This document shows positions 7,816 through 16,852 of a DNA stretch of 64,000 bases, piece by piece. This stretch comes from Akkermansiaceae bacterium (GTDB lineage: Bacteria > Verrucomicrobiota > Verrucomicrobiia > Verrucomicrobiales > Akkermansiaceae), in NCBI GenBank assembly GCA_025363295.1, contig JANYEC010000007.1, forward strand, positions 1 through 64,000, in the 5' to 3' direction. The translations under genes were made by a program, and so were the position numbers. The notes beneath the pieces are model-generated. The model worked only from the letters and a program-made list of their open reading frames with translations, was not told the origin of the DNA and ran no database searches. The first letter of the stretch is position 1; each line of letters begins with the position of its first letter.

Positions 7816-8535
7816 TTAGTTCCGATTCAAACTCATTAGCAAACGCAGCACATACCAGAACAGCAATGCCACACTCGCGAAAAGCGATAACGAAGCGGCA
7901 ACGTGCTGGCCGGGCTGATAGCGATGGACCAGGTTGCTCGTGTTATAGAGAATCGAGCCGGATGCAAAAATCACCATCGCTGCGGAAAACCACAGGCCAA
8001 GGGAAATCGGTAGGATGAACGAAGCCACAATCAATCCCAGCACCACGAACCCACCGATCTTGAGGAATCCGCCGAGGAAACTGAAATCCTTCTTCGTTGT
8101 CAGCGCCACCGCCGAGATCCCGATCACCATCGCTATCGTGACAAGCCCGGCCTGGAGAATGAGCGAACCATCTTGTGTCATCACCATGGCCAGCACGATC
8201 ATCGGCAGGAAAATCACCGCCTCCGCCACGGTGTAGAGCGCCAGTCCGGCGTATTGCATGGCTTGAGAGGATCCATTCGTCGCCCAGCGCTCGGCCACCC
8301 AGGAAATCGCCATGAAGGCACCCATCACCATCAACCATGAATACTTGCTGGCTCCGAGAAGTCCCAACGCCGTTTCTCCCAAGCCCATCCTGAGAAATAC
8401 CCATTCCAGCACTACAAAAAGGGCCACCGCCCCGGCTAGGTGCGCATAAGTCTTGCGGATAAATTCAGCACGCGCGGACTCCGGCGATTCGGAAACCATG
8501 CCGACGGCGTAAGGATTGTTAATGTGGGTATTCAT
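7816..8535 (-). CDS. Bax inhibitor-1 / YccA family membrane protein
   Basis: I start this at the ATG giving MNTHINNPYAVGM (239 aa). Seven hydrophobic helices run from about residue 30 to the end, with the family pattern of a soluble N-terminus containing FIRKTYAHLAGA and a charged C-terminal tail. Members (YccA, YbhL, BsYetJ) are pH-sensitive calcium leak channels or regulators of the FtsH protease. Which role applies here is not shown. It is divergent from menA, with only 70 nt between the starts. Confidence 0.85.
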   Translation of the reverse strand: MNTHINNPYAVGMVSESPESARAEFIRKTYAHLAGAVALFVVLEWVFLRMGLGETALGLLGASKYSWLMVMGAFMAISWVAERWATNGSSQAMQYAGLALYTVAEAVIFLPMIVLAMVMTQDGSLILQAGLVTIAMVIGISAVALTTKKDFSFLGGFLKIGGFVVLGLIVASFILPISLGLWFSAAMVIFASGSILYNTSNLVHRYQPGQHVAASLSLFASVALLFWYVLRLLMSLNRN

Positions 8536-8605
8536 AATTTTGAGTTGCTCCAAGGTTCCATGCCAGATCCCTATCAGTCAGGCAATCTCTAAAAACCTTT
8601 GGAAG

Positions 8606-9538
8606 ATGCGAAATGGGTCGATCTTCGTGCTTCGTTCGGGTTTCACTCACGCCGTGCCTGCCCTGTTCAAAGCCTGCCTGCTCGCCGCACGTCCGAAAAC
8701 GCTGCCCGCAGCCATCGTGCCGGTGTGGGCGGGGTGCGTGCTGGCATGGAAACTGAGTGGAAATTTTAATCTTCTGTTAGCGCTCTGCGCCGCCGGCGGG
8801 GCGATCTCGATTCAGATTGCTACGAACTTTTTCAACGATGCCATCGATGCGAAAAAAGGTGCGGACACCGTGCGCCGCCTCGGCCCGACGCGTGTGACCG
8901 CCTCGGGGATGATGGAATCGAAAACCGTGATGAGGCTCGCGACCTTGTTTCTCGGACTCGCCGTGGCTTGCGGCGTGGTGCTCTATCAGGCTCGTGGCTG
9001 GCCGATCATCGCCATTGGCATTCCGTCGTTGTTTCTCGCCTATGGATACACCGGTGGGCCATTTCCGTTAGCCTATCGAGGAATGGGCGAATTGTTCGTC
9101 ATTGTGTTCTTCGGCCTCGTCGCCGTGACGGGCACCGTATTCATCCAGACCGGTGGCTGGCCGCGCGAAGCATGGCTGTTAGGATTACAAATTGGGCTCC
9201 TATCTGCGGTGCTGATTTCTATCAACAACATGCGCGATCGTGAAGAAGACGCCACCACCGGCAAGCGCACTCTGGCTGTGCGCTTTGGCCCGAAAGTCGC
9301 CGTCGCAGTGATCTGGCTTGAAGTTAAAATCGCGGCATTCGCCGGTCTCGCTTGGATCGCCTTCGATCATCCGGCACTGGCGATCGCAGGAGCACCGGTA
9401 TTTTTGTTAGGCTTGCGAATCATGTGGGGTGTGATGACATTTCCTCCCGGCCCGGCGTTCAACCGCCTGCTTGCGCTTGGCGGTGTGCAGCTCATTATTT
9501 TCGCCGCTGCCTATCATGTCGCTGCGGTCTTCGGGTGA
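8606..9538 (+). CDS. menA: 1,4-dihydroxy-2-naphthoate prenyltransferase (UbiA family)
   Basis: MenA attaches the isoprenoid chain to dihydroxynaphthoate in menaquinone synthesis, in the inner membrane. Two Asp-rich motifs for Mg-prenyl-diphosphate are present: NFFNDAIDAKKGAD and NNMRDREEDATTGKRTLAV; the latter is characteristic of MenA. About eight membrane helices. I chose the ATG at 8606 (310 aa, GGAAG just upstream); a longer frame from a TTG at 8516 would overlap the divergent gene, and a GTG at 8654 is also possible. The menB fragment upstream shows this was once a men gene neighbourhood. Confidence 0.88.
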   Translation: MRNGSIFVLRSGFTHAVPALFKACLLAARPKTLPAAIVPVWAGCVLAWKLSGNFNLLLALCAAGGAISIQIATNFFNDAIDAKKGADTVRRLGPTRVTASGMMESKTVMRLATLFLGLAVACGVVLYQARGWPIIAIGIPSLFLAYGYTGGPFPLAYRGMGELFVIVFFGLVAVTGTVFIQTGGWPREAWLLGLQIGLLSAVLISINNMRDREEDATTGKRTLAVRFGPKVAVAVIWLEVKIAAFAGLAWIAFDHPALAIAGAPVFLLGLRIMWGVMTFPPGPAFNRLLALGGVQLIIFAAAYHVAAVFG

Positions 9539-9649
9539 AATGATCAAGGCCCCCGGGGATTTCTTTAGCTGAACAGTAAGAATTTTTTGGCACGCTGAAC
9601 CCGGACGTCGCTCATTCCGTCACCCCCTTCCGCACGGATCATTTTCAAT

Positions 9650-9780
9650 TGATCACCCAGCCAAAACCCGCAGCGGCGAAATGAGCTGTTGTTAGTTTAT
9701 GCTAGAAAGAGAATGAACCGCAGATAAACCTGATCTCAAGAGCCATGTGTAAAAGGGGGGATTAACCCTTTGGGTGATCA
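9650..9780. repeat. 10-bp inverted repeat in the menA-dabA intergenic region
   Basis: TGATCACCCA at 9650-9659 is repeated in inverse at 9771-9780, separated by 111 bp. The region 9539-9805 between the convergent menA and dabA genes otherwise holds no gene and no clear U-tract terminator. Confidence 0.35.
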
Positions 9781-9805
9781 GATTCTTCTAGGAAGGATGA
9801 TCTCC

Positions 9806-12172
9806 TTAGGCCATCGACCGCCAACCATCCGCCGAGTAGCGGTGGCAGCTTGTTCCTTCGAGGGCGGAGAGGTGGATCCAGCCGTGGTCGAAAAGCGCAC
9901 GCACGCCGGGCTGGACGGCGAGCACCGCGTCGATGTTTTCTCGTTTGGCATCGATGAACACCGTTAGGCGGCGTGGCTCGTGAATGAATTTTTCCCCATC
10001 GTGGATTGACTGCAGTGGGAGGCCGGTGCGTATATCACCGCCGTTGCCTTCGAAAACACCGAGGCCACCGGCGACGTTGTGCAGGGTCTTGTTACCGCTG
10101 CCGTAACGCTGCGGGTCCACCCTTGAGGCGTAATATTGCAAGTTGATCCAGCTTGCGACGACGACCGGAGCGCAGAGGATCAGCGTGAGCACCTTGTTAT
10201 CCGGATCAGCCGCTGCGTCGTAGTCGTGCAGGAAAACCCGGCCATCCAGCTTGAGCGCGGCAGTCCGGCTGCGTGGAGCGGCGACGAGTGCAGCGTTGTT
10301 AGCCAGTCCCCATTCAGGCCGAACTTCCGAGATATCCGCCGCGCGAGCATTCACGCTTGCGCGGAGTTTTCCGGCAGGCACGTCTGCTAGACCCAGCGAT
10401 GGCGCACGCTCGTACAATGCGCTGGCACCCGCAGCAGCGAGCGCGGAGCGCAGCGTGCTAACATCCGCCGCGTGGCTGGTTGGAACTCGCTCCAGATTGA
10501 AAAGTTCGACGCCGTCGGTGGAAGTGTTATGAAGGCCCGCGACGAAGACGGTGTCCGTAGGGATTTGAATTCCCTTGTCAGCAAGGTGGGAACGCACAGC
10601 GGGATCGTTGAGTGCGGTGGCGGCGAGCCGGGCATTCACATCGCCCGCGTGGCCACCGCAGGCGCCGCAATCGAGACCGGAGGCGTAGGGATTGTTAGCA
10701 CTTTGGCTGCCATGACCGCAGATGAGCACGAGTCGCGCGAAGTTTCTGGTTAGACTCATGTTGCGAAGTGCGCCTTCCGCCATCGCAGCCCGTGTTTCCG
10801 TGGAGGCATCGTCGCCGCCCTCGAATCCGGGAGCCACGGGTGAGCTGATAGATTCCGTAGCGGAACGGCGGCGGGCGAGCGCCGCTCCGAAGGCAAGACC
10901 GGCGGCCTCGACGAAAGAGAAGCACGAGGTGGCGGAGTTTTGAAATGCCTTCCATGCCCCGGCCTCGGCCCGTGTTGCCTTGGCGCTGGCGTTTAGTCCG
11001 GCGGGGAGTGGCTCGCAAGTCACTACAGGCGGCACTAACAGAACCGGGCAACGCGTGGCGGCGATGTCGGAACCCGCAGGCCGGTGGGCGACCGGGAAGC
11101 CGAAGAACCCTGCAAAGCCAATCGTTTGCGCGTATGGCGCGGCAGTTTCAAGGTGCCTACGGAAAACTTCCGAGCGCACGTCAATACAGAAAATTGCCTG
11201 AAACGGCGGCCTCTGCGTGGGGATCACCGAGGGCTGAGCGATAAGGGCTGCTGCTAGATTGCGTTGGTAGCCCATCTCGTAAGCGAGCTGCCAGCGGACG
11301 AGCGCTGCCAGATGGGTGGCGTCGTTTGTTGGGCTGAGCTGCTTTTTCCAATCGGCATGAAAAAGGCCGTCGTGCGCGAATGCATGGAAAAGCGCGGCAT
11401 CGTATGCCAAGCGAATGGCGAGCAAGTCACGCAGTGCGGAGTTTGCCCCGCCCCGCATCATATCCTCGCGGACGAGATACTGGGTGTAGCCGGCCCAGCC
11501 GGAAATCGTTGCGAGCTGGCGATGGAGAAAGTCGGTTAGATTGACATTTGAAGGGGCTAACATTTTCAAGCAATGCTCGGTGCAGGCGGTGGAGTCCGCT
11601 GGCAGGCTGGCGACAAAAGAACGGAAGCCCGTCAGCCCGAAGGCTTCCGGGTTCCGATCATGCGCGGCGGCCTCGCGCCAAGCGGCGTAGAGTCCTAACG
11701 ACTGCCAAGGCGAGCACCAGGTGGTTTGGTTTTCGTCAAACGTAATGGCGCACCACTTGGAAATTTCCTCGATGATGAAAACGCTCCAGTGAGCACGCGG
11801 CCGTTCGGAGTCCAGTAGATCCGCGACGGTAGCGATCGACTTGACCTCTGGCGAGGCGGATGCATTTTTCAGAGCTTCTATCAATTTCTCGACCGTCCAC
11901 TCGCCGTCTGCGGCTTCGGCGAGGTCTGCGGCTGAGATCGCACCGGATTTGAAGGCGGCGAGATAATCGGCGGCGGACTGGAGTGGCGCGGCACCTGTCG
12001 TGCGTTGGAGGAGTTCGCAAGCATCGGAAAACGAGCGGTCAGCCAGCCCGACGAATGGATTGACGGCGACGAAATGCTTGAGCGGCCAAAGCGGCGGGAT
12101 GCGGGAAAGAGCGCTTTCGATGGAGGCTTCCATGGCAGGCGTGGGGTGGGAAATTTCGGTTAGAGAAGTCAT
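9806..12172 (-). CDS. dabA: Inorganic carbon transporter subunit DabA (DUF2309)
   Basis: This 788-aa protein is DabA, the cytoplasmic carbonic-anhydrase-like subunit of the DAB bicarbonate/CO2 accumulation system. The zinc-site residues known for the family are visible: Cys329 and Asp331 in FCIDVRSE, His487 in CGHGSQSANNP, and Cys502/Cys505 in LDCGACGGHAG. Its partner, the NuoL-like DabB, is encoded 15 nt upstream in the same operon and should supply a coupling cation gradient. In heterotrophs DAB provides bicarbonate for anaplerotic and biosynthetic carboxylation. The start MTSLTEISHP is supported by the spacing to dabB. Confidence 0.93.
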   Translation of the reverse strand: MTSLTEISHPTPAMEASIESALSRIPPLWPLKHFVAVNPFVGLADRSFSDACELLQRTTGAAPLQSAADYLAAFKSGAISAADLAEAADGEWTVEKLIEALKNASASPEVKSIATVADLLDSERPRAHWSVFIIEEISKWCAITFDENQTTWCSPWQSLGLYAAWREAAAHDRNPEAFGLTGFRSFVASLPADSTACTEHCLKMLAPSNVNLTDFLHRQLATISGWAGYTQYLVREDMMRGGANSALRDLLAIRLAYDAALFHAFAHDGLFHADWKKQLSPTNDATHLAALVRWQLAYEMGYQRNLAAALIAQPSVIPTQRPPFQAIFCIDVRSEVFRRHLETAAPYAQTIGFAGFFGFPVAHRPAGSDIAATRCPVLLVPPVVTCEPLPAGLNASAKATRAEAGAWKAFQNSATSCFSFVEAAGLAFGAALARRRSATESISSPVAPGFEGGDDASTETRAAMAEGALRNMSLTRNFARLVLICGHGSQSANNPYASGLDCGACGGHAGDVNARLAATALNDPAVRSHLADKGIQIPTDTVFVAGLHNTSTDGVELFNLERVPTSHAADVSTLRSALAAAGASALYERAPSLGLADVPAGKLRASVNARAADISEVRPEWGLANNAALVAAPRSRTAALKLDGRVFLHDYDAAADPDNKVLTLILCAPVVVASWINLQYYASRVDPQRYGSGNKTLHNVAGGLGVFEGNGGDIRTGLPLQSIHDGEKFIHEPRRLTVFIDAKRENIDAVLAVQPGVRALFDHGWIHLSALEGTSCHRYSADGWRSMA

Positions 12173-12187
12173 GGTGAAAAGGAGATT

Positions 12188-13765
12188 TTAGGGCTGGATT
12201 GGAGCAGGAATGGCGATTCTAACTGACTCGGTAGCGTGGCGCGGCCAGAGGTGGCCTAGCAGTCGGTTAGCCCAGGTGCCGATGTAAAAGCCGTTCAGCG
12301 CGTGGATATAGAGCCTGCGACCGAGCGGATGGTGACCTGCGCGCCAGACGAAAGATTGAAAAAGGAAAAGGATAGTGAAAACGGCGCCCGTTGCGATGAC
12401 TAGGACCGGCGGTGGTGCGATGTGCGGCAGGTTTGAAAACAAGGCTGAGGCACCTGCATGGAGTGCAAAACTCGCACCCGCAATGCCCACAGCGGCCGCA
12501 GTTCCGAGCATGATGGTGCGCACGCCGCCACCTGCGGACCAGGCCCGGGCAAGACCGTATGCCAGCGCCAAAGCGAGCACCACCGCGAAGACACCGGATT
12601 CGTTTTTCGTGGCGGGGGAGAATACAGTTAGAGCGGTGGCCCCGGCGGCGACGAATAGGCTGCCTGTTAGCAATCCCAGCGCCAGCGCAGGAGTTTGCAA
12701 GTGGAGGGCGGCGCGCGGCACGGCACCCACGGTCGATCCTGCATGGAGGAAAGCGTGTGCTTTATAAAGCGAGTGCGCGACGATGTGGAGCAGTGCCAAC
12801 CCGAAGGCACCAAGCCCGCATTGTAGCAGCATGAAGCCCATTTGCGCGATGGTCGAGTAGGCGAGTGCGCGTTTCACACTCGGCTGGGCGAGCATCACCA
12901 CCGCGCCGAAAGCCGCCGTGATGGCACCTAGCACGGCGAGCGTGGCAAGTGCGGTAGGCGCGTGGACGAACAGCGGACTTAGACGCACCACCAAGAAGCC
13001 CCCGGCATTGATGATCCCGGCATGCATGAATGCGGAAACCGGTGTGGGCGTTTCCATGGTGTCCGGCAGCCAGCTATGGAAAGGAAATTGCGCGGACTTG
13101 AGCGCAGCGCACGCCGCTAACAGTAATCCAATCAGCGGCAAGCCCGCCGTATGTCCTGCCGCAATTGCAGTGAACAGTTTGTCAAATTCCCAAGTCCCAA
13201 AGTGGTGATAGACCAGCACCACGGCAGCGAGTAGGAACCCATCGCCCATCCGGCTAACAACGAATTTTTTCCGCGCCGAAAAGACCGCCCCCGCCCGCTC
13301 CGGGTAGTGCAGCAGTAAACGGTGCAAAAACAGGCTAGTGGCCACCCACGCCGCCATCAGCAGCAGCAGGTTTCCCGACAGCACGAGGGTCAGCACGGCG
13401 GCGAGAGTCAGACTCATCCATGAAAAAAACCGCGCCTGCTGCGGATCACCCGCGAGATACTGGCGGGAAAAGCGGATCACCATGAGTCCGAGAAAGGCGA
13501 CGAGCAATGCCATGACCGCCGCGACCACATCCACTCGCAGACTGAGCGCAATGTTGGATTCCATACCGAGCGGCGAAAGACGCACGCCATGCGGGCCTTG
13601 GAGAATCAGCCCGCCAATCACGACGAATACGAGGATCAACGAGCCGCTGGCCGCGCCGATAGTGAGTTTCCCCGCGGTGGTGGCGGAATGGCTGCGGGCG
13701 GCGAGTCCAGCAAGGAGCGGTAAGGCGGGAATGGCGAGGAGTGAAGTGGAGAGCAGTGCTTGCAT
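12188..13765 (-). CDS. dabB: NuoL-like cation-translocating subunit DabB
   Basis: I use the ATG at 13765 (MQALLSTSLLAIPALPLLAG, 525 aa); a TTG at 13801 would add 12 residues. It is a proton-conducting-membrane-transport protein with about 14 helices. Charged residues sit in helices as in NuoL/MrpA, for example HSWLPDTMETPTPVSAFMHAGIINAGGF in two segments, and KRALAYSTIAQMGF. It lacks the extended NuoL C-terminal arm. The pairing with dabA, not with nuo genes, identifies it as DabB. A LysR gene is divergent 80 nt away. Confidence 0.9.
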   Translation of the reverse strand: MQALLSTSLLAIPALPLLAGLAARSHSATTAGKLTIGAASGSLILVFVVIGGLILQGPHGVRLSPLGMESNIALSLRVDVVAAVMALLVAFLGLMVIRFSRQYLAGDPQQARFFSWMSLTLAAVLTLVLSGNLLLLMAAWVATSLFLHRLLLHYPERAGAVFSARKKFVVSRMGDGFLLAAVVLVYHHFGTWEFDKLFTAIAAGHTAGLPLIGLLLAACAALKSAQFPFHSWLPDTMETPTPVSAFMHAGIINAGGFLVVRLSPLFVHAPTALATLAVLGAITAAFGAVVMLAQPSVKRALAYSTIAQMGFMLLQCGLGAFGLALLHIVAHSLYKAHAFLHAGSTVGAVPRAALHLQTPALALGLLTGSLFVAAGATALTVFSPATKNESGVFAVVLALALAYGLARAWSAGGGVRTIMLGTAAAVGIAGASFALHAGASALFSNLPHIAPPPVLVIATGAVFTILFLFQSFVWRAGHHPLGRRLYIHALNGFYIGTWANRLLGHLWPRHATESVRIAIPAPIQP

Positions 13766-13811
13766 TCCCTCGACAATGCCCGATTGAGCAGTTTTAGACA
13801 AATAGATGCTT

Positions 13812-13833
13812 TAAAAGAACTGCATAAGTTTTA
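13812..13833. promoter_or_regulatory. Possible LysR-type operator between dabB and its regulator
   Basis: The short divergent gap contains TAAAA and TTTTA as inverted 5-bp arms separated by 12 bp, within an AT-rich stretch. This resembles the interrupted dyads that LysR regulators bind in divergent promoters. It could equally be chance in AT-rich promoter DNA. Confidence 0.3.
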
Positions 13834-13845
13834 TTTAATGCCGCC

Positions 13846-14736
13846 ATGCCGTTCCTGAACTACCACCACCTGCGATATTTTCGTGCAATAGCCCGCGATC
13901 TCAGCCTCGCGAGAGCGGCGGAAAAGCTCAATCTTTCTGCTCCCGCGTTGAGTCTGCAACTGAAGCAGTTAGAAGAAAGCCTCGGACACAAACTCTTCGA
14001 GCGTGCACCTGGGGGTCTCTTGCTCACCGAAGCAGGCCGCGTCGCGCTCGACTACGCGGAAACGATCGGTCGTGCAGGCGAAGAGCTGATGGACGTGATG
14101 CAGCACCGCCCGAGCGGCGGCCGACAAATCCTGCGTGTGGCGGCGGTGGCCACCATGTCGCGTAATTTTCAGTTAGAATTTCTCAAGCCAGCCCTGCACC
14201 GGGCGGATGTCGAGGTGGTGGTTCGTTCGGGCAACCTTCGTGATTTGTTAGCGATGCTGCACGCACATCAAGTGGACTTATTGCTTTCTAACCAGCCCGT
14301 CCGCCGCGATGCGGAAACTCCGTGGCATAGCCATCTGCTAGAGGAGCAACCTGTGAGTCTCGTGGGCACGGCAAAGTGGAAAAAGAAGCGGCTGCGTTTT
14401 CCCGAGGATTTCCGCGATGTGCCGGTAATGTTACCGAGCTTGGAAAGCAACACCCGCGCCGGTTTTGATCGCATACTCGCCGCAGCGAGCGTGCGGCCCT
14501 GCATCATGGCGGAGGTGGATGACATGGCAATGCTGCGTTTGTTAGCCCGTGAAGGTGATTGTCTCGCGCTCGTTCCGCCGGTGGTGGTGCGGGATGAAAT
14601 CGAACGCGGTGAACTGGTGGAAACCCATCGCATCCCGCAGTTGAAGGAAACGTTCTACGCCATCACTCCGAGTCGGCGTTTCCCAAATCCATTAGTAGGG
14701 GAGTTGGTCAAACGCATGGCGGGTAAAGGCAAATGA
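13846..14736 (+). CDS. LysR-family regulator next to dabAB
   Basis: This 296-aa LysR-type protein has an N-terminal HTH at residues 5-65 (YFRAIARDLSLARAAEKLNLSAP in two parts, then LKQLEESLGHKLFER). A substrate-binding domain follows from about 90. The closing segments (LLAREGDCLALVPPVVVRDEI) resemble NhaR-like members. It is divergent from dabB-dabA, the usual arrangement for a LysR protein controlling its neighbour, so regulation of inorganic carbon uptake is likely. It is not demonstrably CbbR. It ends one base before the convergent aspA fusion gene. Confidence 0.85.
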   Translation: MPFLNYHHLRYFRAIARDLSLARAAEKLNLSAPALSLQLKQLEESLGHKLFERAPGGLLLTEAGRVALDYAETIGRAGEELMDVMQHRPSGGRQILRVAAVATMSRNFQLEFLKPALHRADVEVVVRSGNLRDLLAMLHAHQVDLLLSNQPVRRDAETPWHSHLLEEQPVSLVGTAKWKKKRLRFPEDFRDVPVMLPSLESNTRAGFDRILAAASVRPCIMAEVDDMAMLRLLAREGDCLALVPPVVVRDEIERGELVETHRIPQLKETFYAITPSRRFPNPLVGELVKRMAGKGK

Positions 14737-14737
14737 C

Positions 14738-16585
14738 TTACCGCGGTCGTGTCATCTTCGCCGGGGTGAGTAGGTCGTCTAACTGCTCCTTGCTAAGCCA
14801 GCCTTTTTCGAGCACGAGATCATACACGCTGCCGCCGGTGGCGAGAGCTTCCTTGGCGATGGCGGCGCTGCGTTCGTAACCTAACACGGGATTGAGCGCG
14901 GTGACGAGTCCGATGGAATTCTGGACGTAGGCGAGGCAATGTTCGATGTTCGCCTGAATGCCGGAAATACAGCGGGTGTGCAGCGTGATGGCGGCGTTTC
15001 TCAAAAGCGTGAGGCCGAAGAGCAGATTGAAAGCGATGATCGGCTCCGCCATGTTCAGCTCCAGCTCGCTCGCTTCCGAGGCCATGGCGATGGTGACGTC
15101 CGCGCCGATAATCTGATAGCAAACTTGGCTAACAACTTCCGGGATGACGGGATTCACCTTGCCGGGCATGATCGATGAGCCAGGCTGCATCGCGGGCAAG
15201 CGGATTTCATAGAGGCCGCAGCGGGGCCCGGAGGAGAGCCAGCGCAGGTCGTTGCAGATTTTCGAGAGCTGCACAGCGGCGGCTTTCATCGCGCCACTCA
15301 ACAGGGAAAAAGCACCGCAGTCTTGGGTGGATTGCACAAGATTGGCTGCTAGATAGACGGGTAGTCCGCTGATTTCCGCGAGATAATTGGTGCAAAGGAC
15401 CGCATATCCTGGCGGGCTGTTAATCCCGGTTCCGATCGCCGTGGCTCCCATGTTGACGGATAGAAGCTCTTCCGAAGCACGTTCGAGATAGCGGATGCCA
15501 TCGCCGATGGAGGCAGCGTAAGCGCTGAATTCCTGACCGAGTGTCATCGGTACCGCGTCTTGGTTTTCCGTCCGGCCCATCTTTAGGATTTCGGAAAATT
15601 CGTTCGCCTTGTTTTCTAACGAAAGCTTCAGCTCGCGTAAAGCGGAGGTGGCATCGCGCAATGTTAGAATGACGCCGAGTTTGATGGCGGTGGGATAGGC
15701 GTCGTTAGTGGATTGCGAGCGGTTGACGTCGTCGTTCGGGTGGAGGAATTCGTATTGGCCCTTACGGTGGCCGAGGATTTCCAGCGAGCGGTTCGCGATG
15801 ACCTCGTTGGCATTCATGTTAGTCGAGGTGCCCGCGCCGCCTTGGATCATGTCGATAGTGAAATGCTCGTGCCATTTCCCGGCGATGATCTCGTCACAGG
15901 CCGTCATGATGGCATCAGCGCGCTCGGGCTTTACCACGCCGAGCTCCTTGTTGGCGGTGGCGGCGGCTTTTTTTACGTAGGCTAGGCTGCGGACGAAGTG
16001 GCCGAAGTGATTGAGTTGGATTCCGGAGATGGGAAAATTCTCCATGCCACGCAAGGTTTGCACGCCGTAGTAGGCATTATCCGGAAGCTCACGCTCACCT
16101 AACGAATCATGCTCTTTGCGCCACGTCGCCTCCTCGGGAGCCTTGCTGGAAGAGGTGCGCTCGTTAGCCGCACGCAGCCGGGTGCTCAAGCGGCGCGCGA
16201 TATGGCCGACCATCCGATAGAATATCTCCGGCTTGCTCGCGCGGAGTTCGTCAAACACCTCGCGCCGGATCAGCCAGACTTTCACATCGCTGAGCGCTAG
16301 CGCAGATGCGGAGTGAGGCAGATCATCTAACAATACTCCTTCACTGAATGCCGTCCCGGCGGTAAGCGTGGCAAGGCGGGTGGTGCTGCCGTGGTTGCCA
16401 CGAATGATTTCGACCTCGCCTTTTTCCACGATCGCCATCCATAGCCGCGGCGCAGATTCGTGGAATAAATACTCACCCGCTTTGTAAAAATGGGATGCTC
16501 CGTGGTTCATCAACGCGGAGAGATCCTCCGCCTCGATGGACATTGTTTTAGCCAGCGATGCGATTTGTTTTTCAGAAAAAATCAT
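14738..16585 (-). CDS. aspA: Aspartate ammonia-lyase with N-terminal cNMP-binding-like domain
   Basis: Residues 1-145 form a Crp-type cyclic-nucleotide-binding fold (YKAGEYLFHES, WMAIVEKGEVEIIRG, FSEGVLLDDLPHSASALA), followed by a Ser/Lys linker. From about 160 to the end (615 aa) is a full aspartase/fumarase-superfamily enzyme: GAGTSTNMNANEVIANR, HPNDDVNRSQSTNDAYPT and the signature GSSIMPGKVNP. The reaction is L-aspartate to fumarate plus ammonia. In the phosphate-binding cassette the usual Arg is His (PHSAS), so cAMP binding is uncertain. I start at the ATG at 16585; a TTG 36 nt upstream is possible. Such a fusion suggests ligand control of the lyase. Confidence 0.88.
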   Translation of the reverse strand: MIFSEKQIASLAKTMSIEAEDLSALMNHGASHFYKAGEYLFHESAPRLWMAIVEKGEVEIIRGNHGSTTRLATLTAGTAFSEGVLLDDLPHSASALALSDVKVWLIRREVFDELRASKPEIFYRMVGHIARRLSTRLRAANERTSSSKAPEEATWRKEHDSLGERELPDNAYYGVQTLRGMENFPISGIQLNHFGHFVRSLAYVKKAAATANKELGVVKPERADAIMTACDEIIAGKWHEHFTIDMIQGGAGTSTNMNANEVIANRSLEILGHRKGQYEFLHPNDDVNRSQSTNDAYPTAIKLGVILTLRDATSALRELKLSLENKANEFSEILKMGRTENQDAVPMTLGQEFSAYAASIGDGIRYLERASEELLSVNMGATAIGTGINSPPGYAVLCTNYLAEISGLPVYLAANLVQSTQDCGAFSLLSGAMKAAAVQLSKICNDLRWLSSGPRCGLYEIRLPAMQPGSSIMPGKVNPVIPEVVSQVCYQIIGADVTIAMASEASELELNMAEPIIAFNLLFGLTLLRNAAITLHTRCISGIQANIEHCLAYVQNSIGLVTALNPVLGYERSAAIAKEALATGGSVYDLVLEKGWLSKEQLDDLLTPAKMTRPR

Positions 16586-16650
16586 GTGAATTGAAATTGG
16601 CGATGAACGGGCGGGCGTCAATACAACCTGAGGACGAAGGAGAGATTGAG

Positions 16651-16792
16651 GGAACCGCGAATTTGGCGAATCGAGCGTATCTTTTTAAGAAAAATCAACA
16701 AGAGCGCCACCGATGACCATGATGTCTCATGAGCGCGGGATGGAAATTTCACGACCTCTCTGATTCGCAAGATTCGCCAAATTCGCGGTGCC
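16651..16792. repeat. Long imperfect hairpin, GCGAATC-type dispersed repeat
   Basis: Left arm 16651-16678 and right arm 16760-16792 are inverted copies sharing CCGCGAATTTGGCGAATC exactly, with weaker pairing beyond. The right arm, read in reverse, begins GGCACCGCGAAT and has GCGAATC units. The same unit forms the hairpin at 47360-47466. It fills the gap between divergent aspA and holA, and may be a non-autonomous mobile repeat. Confidence 0.65.
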
Positions 16793-16852
16793 TCTCTCCA
16801 ATCCGAAATTCGCGGATCAGCAGCGGCGGAGTTTCCCAACGATTTTTAAAGC

